Assembly: GCF_000014805.1 (NCBI RefSeq) | Contig: NC_008570.1 | Location: forward strand, 2,361,001 to 2,425,000 | From: Aeromonas hydrophila subsp. hydrophila ATCC 7966 | GTDB taxonomy: Bacteria > Pseudomonadota > Gammaproteobacteria > Enterobacterales > Aeromonadaceae | Length of the DNA stretch: 64,000 nucleotides | Reading direction: 5' to 3' | Shown here: positions 19,661 through 28,254 of the stretch, piece after piece | Position numbering within the stretch: position 1 is the first letter of the stretch | Layout of the letters: every line of letters starts with the position of its first letter | Made by a program: the position numbers and the translations under genes | The notes under the pieces: model-generated | Seen by the model: only the letters and a program-made list of their open reading frames with translations | The model's database searches: none | What the model was told of the DNA's origin: nothing

Positions 19661-19828
19661 GCGCGCCGCGCCAAAGTGAGATCATTTTTAGCCGTGAGGG
19701 CGGCATTTCCATTATTTAAATTCGGTGTTGATAGCCACTCTCATTGTGGAAACTGGTATCGGTTTTCGATGTTTTATTAATTGGAGGTACCTCACGTTTT
19801 TATGGCTGAAAAATAAAAAGATCCGGCG

Positions 19829-19845
19829 CTGGCCTGATTGTTGCT
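19829..19845 (+). promoter_or_regulatory. Sigma-54 promoter of the ygfK operon
   Basis: CTGGCCTG-ATTG-TTGCT has GG at 19831-19832 and GC at 19843-19844, the exact GG-N10-GC spacing, and a perfect TTGCT -12 element. It is 94 bases before the ygfK ATG. Confidence 0.65.
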
Positions 19846-19938
19846 CCTGTCAGTTTCAAGGGGCTTTTTATGCGTGGTTATGGATGGGCCCCATTTATTC
19901 ACCCTGTCAATGAGCAGTGCCGCTGCAAGGAGATCAAC

Positions 19939-22900
19939 ATGGGCGATATTATGCGACCCGTTCCCTTCAAGAACCTTCTGGTCCGTATCTTCTCGGAATA
20001 TAAAGCGAGTCAATCCATCTTCGGCATTCCCGCCGCGCAATTCTATCGCAAGCAGGACGAGCGCAAGATCAAGGTGTTCGGTGAAACCTGCGAGACTCCC
20101 ATCGGCCCGGCAGCCGGCCCCCATACCCAGCTGGCCCAGAACATCGTCACCTCCTGGCTGACTGGCGGGCGCTTTATCGAGCTCAAGACGGTGCAGATCC
20201 TGGACCGTCTCGAACTGGAAAAGCCCTGCATCGATGCCGAAGACGAGTGCTTCAACACCGAGTGGTCCACCGAGTTCACCCTGCCCAAGGCGTTTGACGA
20301 GTATCTGAAAGCCTGGTTTGCCCTCTACCTGCTGGAAGAGGTGTTTGACCCCCGTCTCGACGGGGAGGCCAAGTCCTTCATCTTCAACATGAGCGTGGGG
20401 TACAACCTCGATGGCATCAAACAGCCACCGATGCAGCAGTTCATCCACAGCCTGATGGATGCCGGCAGCAATCCGAAATTTGCCGAGTACCAGCAGGTGG
20501 TACGTGACCTCGTGGCCGACGAGCAGTTTATCGCCGAGCTGGGGCTGGGGGCGCGGCGCGCTCGCCTGCAACAGCTGGTGGAGCGCATTCCGGCCAATCT
20601 GGTGCACGGCGTCACCCTCTCTACCATGCACGGCTGCCCGCCCAACGAAATTGAGGCCATCTGCCGCTACATGCTGGAAGAGAAGGGGCTCAACACCTTC
20701 GTGAAACTCAACCCGACCCTGCTGGGCTACCCGCGGGTGCGCGAGATCCTCGACACCTGCGGCTTTGATTACATTGGTCTGAGCGAAGCGTCGTTCGATC
20801 ACGACCTCAAGCTGGATCAGGCCAAGGCGATGCTGACCCGACTGATGGCGCTGGGGGCCGAGAAGGGGCTCACCTTTGGGGTCAAGCTCACCAACACCCT
20901 GGGCACCATCAACCGCAAGGGGGCACTGCCCGGCGATGAGATGTACATGTCCGGCCGTGCGCTGTTCCCGCTCTCCATCAACGTGGCGGCCGTGCTGTCC
21001 CGCGCCTTCGATGGCAAGCTGCCCATCTCCTACTCCGGTGGTGCCAGCAAGTTCAACATCAGCGATATCTTCGAGACCGGCATTCGTCCCATCACCATGG
21101 CGACCGACCTGCTCAAGCCAGGTGGTTACCTGCGCCAGATTGAGTGCCTCAACGAGATCGATGCCTCCGATAGCTGGGCCATGACCCAGGTTGATGTCGA
21201 GAAGCTGGAGGCCCTTGCCGCCAAGGCGCTCACCATGGATTACACCCAGAAAGAGTGGAAGTCCGAGGATCGTATCGAAGTGGGCGGCGGTCTGCCGCTG
21301 ACCGACTGCTACGTGGCGCCCTGCGTCACCGCCTGCGCCGTGCATCAGGATATCCCCGAGTACATTCGTCTGATGGGCGAGGGGGAGTATGTGGCAGCCC
21401 TTGAGCTGATTTATCAGCGCAACGCCTTGCCCGCCATCACCGGCCATATCTGTGATCACCAGTGCCAGTACAACTGCACCCGTCTTGATTACGACAGCCC
21501 GCTCAATATCCGCGAACTCAAGAAGGTCGCGCTGGAGCGGGGCTGGGAAGGGTACAAGGCGCGCTGGCACAAACCGGCAGGCAGTGGTGACAAACACCCG
21601 GTGGCGGTGATTGGCGCCGGCCCGGCCGGCCTCTCAGCCGGTTACTTCCTGGCCCGTGCCGGTCACCCGGTCACCGTGTTCGAGCGTGAAGCGGATGCCG
21701 GTGGCGTGGTCAAGCACATCATCCCCGAGTTCCGCATTCCGGCGGAGCTGATTCAGCACGACATCGACTTTGTCGCCGCTCACGGGGTCAAGTTCGAGTT
21801 CGGCTGCGATCCGGCGCTCACCGTCGACAAGCTGCACGCCCAGGGCTTTACCTATGTCTTCGTTGGCATCGGCGCCGACAAGAACGGGGGCATGCGCCTC
21901 GAAGGGGGACATGATCGGGTCTACAAGTCTTTTAACTTCCTGCGCAGCTTCAATCAGGGCAAACCGCTGCCGCTGGGCCGCCATGTGGCGGTGATCGGTG
22001 CCGGCAACACCGCCATGGACTGCGCCCGCGCCGCCCTCAAGGTGCCCGGTGTCAGCGATGTGACCGTTATCTACCGTCGCAGCGAGAAAGAGATGCCCGC
22101 CTATCGCGAGGAGTATCTGGAAGCGGTGGAGGATGGGGTGCGTTTTTGCTTCCTCACCAATCCGGAGGGCTTTGAGAAAGATGGCAAGCTTGTCGTGCGG
22201 ATGATGGCGCTGGGGGAACCTGACGAGCAAGGCCGCCGCCGTCCGGTGCCCACCGAGCAGACCGAGGTGATGCAGATGGATGCCCTGATCACCGCCATCG
22301 GCGAGCAGCCTGATTGCGAGGTGCTTAAAGCCATGGGCATTCCTCTTGGCAGTGATGGCTGGCCCGAGGTGGATAGCCTGAGCGGCGAAACCAGCCGTCG
22401 CAACGTCTTCCTCATCGGTGACGTGCAAAGCGGCCCATCCTCCATCGTCGGTGCCATCGGTGGTGCCCGCCGCGCCGCGGATCTGGTGCTGGCCCGCGAG
22501 CATATCGCCAGCCAGCAGCGTGACGTGACCACCCAGCCGTCGGGCAAAGACGAGATCTACCGCCGCAAGGGAAACATCGCCGTCACCATGATTGACAAGA
22601 GCGAGCGCGATGCCTTCGTGGCGCAAGAGGCGCACCGCTGCCTCGAGTGCAACTACCTCTGCAGCAAGTGTGTGGACGTCTGCCCCAACCGGGCCAACGT
22701 CGCCATCGCTGTGCCGGGCTTCAAGGACCAATTCCAGACATTGCACCTGGATGCCTACTGCAACGAGTGCGGCAACTGCGCCCAGTTCTGCCCCTGGCAG
22801 GGCAAGCCCTATCAGGACAAGGTCACCATCTTCAGCCTGCCCGAGGACTTCGACAACAGCCGCAACCCCGGTTTCTATCTGGCTGATGGCGGTGAGCTGC

Positions 22901-23049
22901 GGGTACGTCAGGGCGGCGAGACCTATCGCCTGACCATAGACGCCCAGAGCCGGATCAAGGATGCGCCTGCGGCCCTTGGCGACATGTGCCGCATCATCAG
23001 CCATGTCCATGCTCATCACCACTACCTGCTGGGGGCCGTCGCGGCCTGA
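19939..23049 (+). CDS. ygfK: YgfK, flavin and iron-sulfur reductase of purine breakdown
   Basis: A 1036-residue multidomain oxidoreductase. Residues 1-430 form a dihydroorotate dehydrogenase-like barrel (GETCETPIGPAAGPHTQLA; KLTNTLGTINRKGALPG). A cysteine-rich linker follows (CYVAPCVTACAVHQDIPEY near 456, CDHQCQYNC near 505). A glutamate-synthase-small-subunit-like FAD/NAD(P)H module has two Rossmann motifs (VIGAGPAGLSAGYF near 558, VIGAGNTAMDCARAA near 688). A C-terminal ferredoxin part has CLECNYLCSKCVDVCP and CNECGNCAQFCP near 900-950. It matches E. coli YgfK throughout. It is thought to reduce a purine-derived ring, making it the likely key reductive step. ATG 19939 was chosen over the frame start at 19870: AAGGAG lies 6 bases upstream and E. 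coli begins MGDIMRP. Confidence 0.92.
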   Translation: MGDIMRPVPFKNLLVRIFSEYKASQSIFGIPAAQFYRKQDERKIKVFGETCETPIGPAAGPHTQLAQNIVTSWLTGGRFIELKTVQILDRLELEKPCIDAEDECFNTEWSTEFTLPKAFDEYLKAWFALYLLEEVFDPRLDGEAKSFIFNMSVGYNLDGIKQPPMQQFIHSLMDAGSNPKFAEYQQVVRDLVADEQFIAELGLGARRARLQQLVERIPANLVHGVTLSTMHGCPPNEIEAICRYMLEEKGLNTFVKLNPTLLGYPRVREILDTCGFDYIGLSEASFDHDLKLDQAKAMLTRLMALGAEKGLTFGVKLTNTLGTINRKGALPGDEMYMSGRALFPLSINVAAVLSRAFDGKLPISYSGGASKFNISDIFETGIRPITMATDLLKPGGYLRQIECLNEIDASDSWAMTQVDVEKLEALAAKALTMDYTQKEWKSEDRIEVGGGLPLTDCYVAPCVTACAVHQDIPEYIRLMGEGEYVAALELIYQRNALPAITGHICDHQCQYNCTRLDYDSPLNIRELKKVALERGWEGYKARWHKPAGSGDKHPVAVIGAGPAGLSAGYFLARAGHPVTVFEREADAGGVVKHIIPEFRIPAELIQHDIDFVAAHGVKFEFGCDPALTVDKLHAQGFTYVFVGIGADKNGGMRLEGGHDRVYKSFNFLRSFNQGKPLPLGRHVAVIGAGNTAMDCARAALKVPGVSDVTVIYRRSEKEMPAYREEYLEAVEDGVRFCFLTNPEGFEKDGKLVVRMMALGEPDEQGRRRPVPTEQTEVMQMDALITAIGEQPDCEVLKAMGIPLGSDGWPEVDSLSGETSRRNVFLIGDVQSGPSSIVGAIGGARRAADLVLAREHIASQQRDVTTQPSGKDEIYRRKGNIAVTMIDKSERDAFVAQEAHRCLECNYLCSKCVDVCPNRANVAIAVPGFKDQFQTLHLDAYCNECGNCAQFCPWQGKPYQDKVTIFSLPEDFDNSRNPGFYLADGGELRVRQGGETYRLTIDAQSRIKDAPAALGDMCRIISHVHAHHHYLLGAVAA

Positions 23050-23079
23050 GCGAACCACGAATAAGCGAAGGAGCCAACC

Positions 23080-24408
23080 ATGTTTATTCTGAAAAACGTC
23101 ACCGCCGTCCAGCTGGAGCCGACCCGGGTGCTGGAAGGGGTGGATATCGCCATCGAAGGATCGCTTATCAAAGCGGTGGGGCCCAATCTGCGGGCCCTCT
23201 ACCCAGAGGCCACCTATCGGGAGATGGGGGGCAAGCTGGTGATGCCTGGCATCGTCTGTGCCCACAACCACTTCTACTCCGGCCTGTCGCGGGGGATCAT
23301 GGCCAACATAGCCCCCTGCCCGGACTTTATCTCCACCCTGAAAAACCTCTGGTGGCGGCTCGATCGGGCGCTCGATGAAGAGTCCCTCTACTACAGCGGC
23401 CTCATCTGCTCGCTGGAGGCGATCAAGAGCGGCTGCAGCGCGGTGATCGACCACCACGCCTCGCCCAACTTCATCAAAGGCTCCCTGAATGTGCTGCGCA
23501 AAGGGTTTGTGGAGGCGGGTCTGCGCGGCATGACCTGCTTCGAGACCACGGATCGCAACGGCGGCCTCGCCGAGCTGCAGGCCGGGGTGGAGGAGAACAT
23601 CCTGTTTGCGCAGGCCATTGACGCTGCCAAGGCCAAGGGGAGCGAGCCCTATCTGGTGGAGGCCCATATCGGTGCCCACGCCCCCTTCACCGTGCCCGAC
23701 GAGGGGCTCGCCATGCTGCGCGAAGCGGTGCAGGTCACCGGTCGCGGTCTGCATATCCATGTGGCGGAAGACCGTTACGACATGGCTCACGGCCACCATC
23801 ACCATGGCAAGGAGCCCATCGCCCGGCTGGACGAGTTTGGCCTTGTCGACAGCAAGACTCTGATCGCCCACGGCATTTACTTAAGTCCGGCTGACATCGA
23901 GCTGCTCAACAGCCGCGATGCCTTCCTGGTGCACAACGCCCGCTCCAACATGAACAACCACGTGGGCTACAACCTGCACCTGCCGGAGTATCGCAATCTG
24001 GCGCTTGGCACCGACGGTATCGGCTCCGACATGCTCGAAGAGCTCAAGTTCGCCTACTTCAAACACAAGGATGCCGGCGGGGCGCTCTGGCCCGACAGCT
24101 TTGCCCGCTTCCTCTGGAACGGCAACACATTGCTTGAGCGCAACTTCGGCGCCAAATTTGGCCGCCTGGAACCGGGCTACAAGGCCGACCTCACCATTTG
24201 CGACTACGCCGCACCGACCCCGCTGGCACCGCGCAACCTGGGTGGCCATCTCGCCTTCGGCATGGGCTCATCCTCGGTCAACAGCGTGATGGTGGAGGGG
24301 CGCATGGTCTATCAGGATCGCGAGTTCGCCTTTGACGTCGCGCCCCTTTATGAGCAGGCCAGCAAGGTGGCAAGCCGCCTGTGGCAACGAATGGACGCGC
24401 TGGCCTGA
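23080..24408 (+). CDS. ssnA: SsnA, metal-dependent aminohydrolase
   Basis: A 442-residue amidohydrolase-superfamily enzyme related to guanine/cytosine deaminases. The metal site is recognisable: GIVCAHNHFYSGLSRGI near residue 63 with two histidines, EAHIGAHAPFTV near 195, LHIHVAEDRYD near 222, an AHGIYL histidine near 265, and the aspartate of LGTDGIGSDML near 308. It matches E. coli SsnA. Its pathway role is the hydrolysis of a purine-derived ring or amidine; the substrate is not fixed. AAGGAG precedes the ATG by 7 bases and the gene follows ygfK after 30 bases, so they are one operon. A histidine-rich HGHHHHGKE loop near residue 230 may bind metal but is not a classical catalytic motif. Confidence 0.9.
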   Translation: MFILKNVTAVQLEPTRVLEGVDIAIEGSLIKAVGPNLRALYPEATYREMGGKLVMPGIVCAHNHFYSGLSRGIMANIAPCPDFISTLKNLWWRLDRALDEESLYYSGLICSLEAIKSGCSAVIDHHASPNFIKGSLNVLRKGFVEAGLRGMTCFETTDRNGGLAELQAGVEENILFAQAIDAAKAKGSEPYLVEAHIGAHAPFTVPDEGLAMLREAVQVTGRGLHIHVAEDRYDMAHGHHHHGKEPIARLDEFGLVDSKTLIAHGIYLSPADIELLNSRDAFLVHNARSNMNNHVGYNLHLPEYRNLALGTDGIGSDMLEELKFAYFKHKDAGGALWPDSFARFLWNGNTLLERNFGAKFGRLEPGYKADLTICDYAAPTPLAPRNLGGHLAFGMGSSSVNSVMVEGRMVYQDREFAFDVAPLYEQASKVASRLWQRMDALA

Positions 24409-24488
24409 GGCCACCCTCCGCACGTTTGGACTGGATTGCCCGCCCAGTGGATCTCCCCGGCGGCGGGCAGCAAGAGTAAGGACGACAC

Positions 24489-25265
24489 ATGATTGAGCAA
24501 TTCTTCCGACCCGAGCAACTGGGTCAGGCTTTGGAACTCAAGGCCCGCTTTGGCAACGACGCCGTCTACATGGGGGGTGGCAGCAAGCTCAACGCCGCCC
24601 CGACCCGCACCGACAAGAAGGTCGCCATCTCGCTGGACAAGCTCGGGCTTGGCCAGATTGAGCAGCAGCACGGTCAGCTCCACATCGGCGCCACCGTCAC
24701 CCTGCAAGCCCTCAAAGATGACCCGCGTACGCCGGCCGCCCTGTGCGAGGCGCTGGGGTTTGTCTACTCCCGCCATCTGCGCAATCAGGCCACCCTCGGC
24801 GGCGAAATTGCCTGCCAGCAGCAGGACTCTCCGCTACTGCCGGTACTGCTGGTGCTTGAAGCCGTGGTGGTGCTGGAGAACAACCAGCTGCAACCCATCG
24901 ACGCCTACCTGGCCGGTCAGCGCAAGGAGCTGGTGCTGGGGGTGGTGCTGCCGGAGCCTGAACTGCGCTGCGCCACTCGCCGCATCAGCCGCAACGCCGA
25001 CGGCCTGGCGGTGATGACGGCCGCCGTGGCCCTCGATGCCCTTGGCGAGATGCGGGTCGCCTTGGCGGGCGTGACGCCGCAGCCGATGCGTCTGCGGGAT
25101 GTGGAGCGTCATGAGCTGCGGGATGCGGCGCTGGAGGCGGCGGTGAGCGCACTGATTGCGCCGCGCGCGGATCTCGGTGGCAGCGTGGCCTACAAGCGCT
25201 ATATCAGCGGGGTGGTGGTGGCGGATCTGCTGGTGGAGTGCCAGCAGCAGGAGGTACAGGCATGA
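24489..25265 (+). CDS. ygfM: YgfM, FAD-binding subunit of a molybdenum hydroxylase
   Basis: A 258-residue protein of the FAD-binding domain family (PF00941 type) that accompanies xanthine dehydrogenase-like enzymes. The FAD pyrophosphate loop reads AVYMGGGSKLNAAPTR near residue 20, and the second contact region SRHLRNQATLGGEIACQQQD near 97. The usual C-terminal CO dehydrogenase flavoprotein segment is present. It matches E. coli YgfM. Its stop codon overlaps the start of xdhD as ATGA (25262-25265), which implies translational coupling and supports YgfM being the flavin partner of XdhD. Confidence 0.9.
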   Translation: MIEQFFRPEQLGQALELKARFGNDAVYMGGGSKLNAAPTRTDKKVAISLDKLGLGQIEQQHGQLHIGATVTLQALKDDPRTPAALCEALGFVYSRHLRNQATLGGEIACQQQDSPLLPVLLVLEAVVVLENNQLQPIDAYLAGQRKELVLGVVLPEPELRCATRRISRNADGLAVMTAAVALDALGEMRVALAGVTPQPMRLRDVERHELRDAALEAAVSALIAPRADLGGSVAYKRYISGVVVADLLVECQQQEVQA

Positions 25266-28159
25266 TGGAACTCAACTTTACCCTGAACGGTGCCCTGCGC
25301 ACCGTCATCACCCCGGCTGGCGAGAATGCCCAGCGGGTGCTGTTCAACCAGTGTCGGATGCACTCGGTGCGCAACAGCGACGACGGCTTTGGCTTTGCCG
25401 GCTCCGACGCCATCCTCTTCAACGGCAAGGTGATCAACGCCTCCCTGCTGATCGCCGCCCAGCTGGAGGGTGCGCAGGTGCGCACCGCCGAGTCGCTCGG
25501 CAGCTGGAACCAGCTCAGTCTGGTACAGCAGGCCATGGTGGACGTGGGCGTGGTGCAGTCCGGCTACAACGATCCGGCTGCTGCGCTCATCGTCACCGAC
25601 CTGCTTGATCGCCATCCCAACCCCAGCCGTGATCAAATCGACGACGCCCTCTCGGGCCTGTTTCACCGCGACGGCGGCTACCAGCAGTTCTATCAGGCCA
25701 TCGAGCTTGCCAGCTCGCGCCTCAAGGATCCCGATTACCTGTGCCAGATTGCCCCCGAGTTTCGGGGCGACTTGCGCCACATCGGCAAGAGCTGCCCGAA
25801 AGTGGACGCCGCCAAGATGGTGCAGGCCAAGCCCTGCTACGTGGAGGACAGGGTCAGCGAGGATGCGCTGGTCATCAAGATGCTGCGAAGCCCCCATCCC
25901 CATGCGGTGATCACCAAACTCGACGTGAGCCGCGCCGAAGCCATGCCGGGCGTGGTGCACGTCATCACCCACCTCAACTGCCCGGATGTCTACTACACCC
26001 CGGGTGGCCAGAGCGCCCCCGAGCCGTCACCGCTCGATCGCCGCATGTTTGGCCGCAAGCTGCGTCACGTGGGGGACAGGGTGGCCGCCGTGGTGGCCGA
26101 GAGCGAAGCCATCGCGTTGGCGGCGCTCAAACTCATCGAGGTCGAGTATCAGGTGTTGCCGGCGGTCATGAACATAGACGAGGCGATGGCCCCCAATGCA
26201 CCCTTGGTGCATGACGAGCCCATCGTCTACATGGCCGGGGCGCCGGCGGATCTGGAACAGCAGAACGCCTGCTCGGTGCGCCGCGGCGACGAGCACATGA
26301 TCATCAACTTCCCCATCGGCTCCCGTCCCCACGAGAACCTCGCCGCCAGCGTCCATGGCCAGATTGGCGATGTGGCCAAGGGTTTTGCCGAGGCGGACGA
26401 GATTGTCGAGCGCACCTACGAATCGACCCAGGCCCAGCAGTGCCCGACCGAGCCGCACATCTGCTTCACCTACATGGATGGGGAGCGTCTGGTCATTCAC
26501 GCCTCCACCCAGGTGCCCTGGCACGTGCGCCGTCAGGTGGCGCGCATCGTCGGCATGAAACAGCACCAGGTGCATGTGATCAAGGAGCGGGTAGGGGGCG
26601 GCTTTGGCTCCAAGCAGGATATCCTGCTGGAAGAGGTGTGCGCCTGGGCGACCAAGGTCACCGGCCGTCCCGTTACCTTCCGCTACACCCGTGAAGAGGA
26701 GTTCATCAGCAACACCTCGCGCCACGTGGCCAAGGTGAAGGTGAAAGTGGGGGCCAAGAAGGATGGCACCATCACCGCCATCGAGATGGATTTTCGTGCC
26801 AACACCGGTCCTTACGGCAACCACTCTCTGACGGTGCCGAGCAACGGCCCGGCGCTCTCGCTGCCGCTCTACCCGTGCGAGAACGTGCGCTTTACCGTCA
26901 ACACCTACTACAGCAACATCTGCCCGACCGGCGCCTATCAGGGTTACGGCGCGCCCAAGGGCAACTTCGCGCTGACCATGGCCATCGCGGAACTTGCCGA
27001 GAAACTCGGCATCGATCAGCTCGAGATGGTGGAGCACAACCGGGTGCATGAGGGGGACATCCTCAAGGTGCTGGGTGCCATCGGCGAGGGCAAGATGCCC
27101 ACCTCGGTGCCCCATGCGGCCAGTTGTGCCCTCGAACCCATCCTCAAGCAGGGTCGCGAGCTGATTGCCTGGGACAGCCCCAAAGCCGCCGACGGGGATT
27201 GGCGCATCGGTCGTGGCGTCGCCATCATCATGCAAAAATCGGGGATCCCGGACATCGATCAGGCCAACTGCATGGTCAAGCTGGAATCGGACGGCACCTT
27301 TATCGTCCACTCCGGTGGCGCCGATATCGGCACCGGCCTCGATACCGTGGTGGCCAAGCTGACTGCCGAAGTGCTGCACTGCCCGCTCGGGGATGTGCAC
27401 GTCATCTCGGGCGACACCGACCACGCCCTGTTCGACAAGGGGGCCTACGCCTCGTCAGGCACCTGCTTCTCCGGCAACGCGGCCAAGAAGGCGGCCGAGA
27501 ATCTCAAGGAGAAGATCCTGTTCCATGGCGCCGCCATGCTGGGCGAGCCGGTAGCCGATGTTGAGCTGGCGTTTCCGGGCCTGGTGCGCGGCAAGCTGGG
27601 GGAGGTGAGCCTCGCCAAGCTGGCCCACAAGGCCGAGACGGGTACCGGCTTCGGTATCCTGGTGGGCACCGCCAGCTACATCACCTCGGAGCTTGCCTTC
27701 CCGTACGGGGCCAACTTCGCCGAGGTGGCGGTCAACGTCAGAACCGGCCAGATCCGGCTCGACAAGTTCTACGCCCTGCTCGACTGCGGCACCCCCATCA
27801 ACCCGGAGCTGGCGCTCGGCCAGATCTACGGGGCGACCATGCGGGCCATCGGCCACTCCCTGACCGAGGAGATCTGCTACGACGGCAAGGGCATCCCGCT
27901 CACCCGGGATCTGAAGAGCTATGGCGCGCCCAAGATTGGCGACATTCCGCGCGATTTTCGGGCCTTCCTGGTGCCGAGTGACGACAAGGTCGGCCCCTAC
28001 GGCGCCAAGTCCATCTCGGAGATCGGGGTCAACGGCGCCGCACCTGCCATCGCCACCGCCATCCACGACGCCTGCGGTGTCTGGCTGCGCAAGTGGCACT
28101 TCACGCCGGAGCAGATCCTGCGCGAACTGGGCAAGCTGGAGCAACAAGCGTCGGCATAA
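25262..28159 (+). CDS. xdhD: XdhD, molybdenum hydroxylase large subunit with degenerate 2Fe-2S domain
   Basis: A 965-residue xanthine dehydrogenase-family protein. Residues 1-160 follow the two-domain 2Fe-2S subunit fold, but where XdhC has [12 protein letters not shown] this protein has HSVRNSDDGFGFAGS, and where XdhC has QCGFCTPG it has QSGYNDPA; all ligand cysteines are lost. From about 185 onward the molybdopterin-binding region is well conserved: GGGFGSKQDILLEE near 450, GAYQGYGAPKGNF near 558, and the catalytic-glutamate segment KSISEIGVNGAAPA near 917. It matches E. coli XdhD, which as I recall has the same cysteine loss. It must receive or pass electrons by another route, perhaps YgfM and YgfK. 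The start overlaps ygfM. Confidence 0.9.
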   Translation: MMELNFTLNGALRTVITPAGENAQRVLFNQCRMHSVRNSDDGFGFAGSDAILFNGKVINASLLIAAQLEGAQVRTAESLGSWNQLSLVQQAMVDVGVVQSGYNDPAAALIVTDLLDRHPNPSRDQIDDALSGLFHRDGGYQQFYQAIELASSRLKDPDYLCQIAPEFRGDLRHIGKSCPKVDAAKMVQAKPCYVEDRVSEDALVIKMLRSPHPHAVITKLDVSRAEAMPGVVHVITHLNCPDVYYTPGGQSAPEPSPLDRRMFGRKLRHVGDRVAAVVAESEAIALAALKLIEVEYQVLPAVMNIDEAMAPNAPLVHDEPIVYMAGAPADLEQQNACSVRRGDEHMIINFPIGSRPHENLAASVHGQIGDVAKGFAEADEIVERTYESTQAQQCPTEPHICFTYMDGERLVIHASTQVPWHVRRQVARIVGMKQHQVHVIKERVGGGFGSKQDILLEEVCAWATKVTGRPVTFRYTREEEFISNTSRHVAKVKVKVGAKKDGTITAIEMDFRANTGPYGNHSLTVPSNGPALSLPLYPCENVRFTVNTYYSNICPTGAYQGYGAPKGNFALTMAIAELAEKLGIDQLEMVEHNRVHEGDILKVLGAIGEGKMPTSVPHAASCALEPILKQGRELIAWDSPKAADGDWRIGRGVAIIMQKSGIPDIDQANCMVKLESDGTFIVHSGGADIGTGLDTVVAKLTAEVLHCPLGDVHVISGDTDHALFDKGAYASSGTCFSGNAAKKAAENLKEKILFHGAAMLGEPVADVELAFPGLVRGKLGEVSLAKLAHKAETGTGFGILVGTASYITSELAFPYGANFAEVAVNVRTGQIRLDKFYALLDCGTPINPELALGQIYGATMRAIGHSLTEEICYDGKGIPLTRDLKSYGAPKIGDIPRDFRAFLVPSDDKVGPYGAKSISEIGVNGAAPAIATAIHDACGVWLRKWHFTPEQILRELGKLEQQASA

Positions 28160-28254
28160 CAAAAGAAAAGGTGAGGGGCGGGCGCAGGCTCGCCCCCAGC
28201 ACCTGACAGCGGAATGAGTACTCCGCCCATATTCTGTGTGATGGGACAATCAAG

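Larger units (their letters stand above)
19519..19938 (+). other. mocA-ygfK intergenic regulatory region
   Basis: This 420-base stretch carries clustered TTATCA/TGATAA elements and a sigma-54-type promoter, both listed separately. I see no gene here; small open frames lack ribosome-binding sites. Confidence 0.6.

Noticed and set aside
23788..23817. Histidine-rich loop in SsnA as a leader-peptide-like or metal-export motif
   Set aside because: It lies inside a well-conserved enzyme and is best seen as a surface loop.
21634..23871. Long antisense open frame over ygfK and ssnA
   Set aside because: The plus-strand genes match known families end to end; the antisense protein has low-complexity composition.
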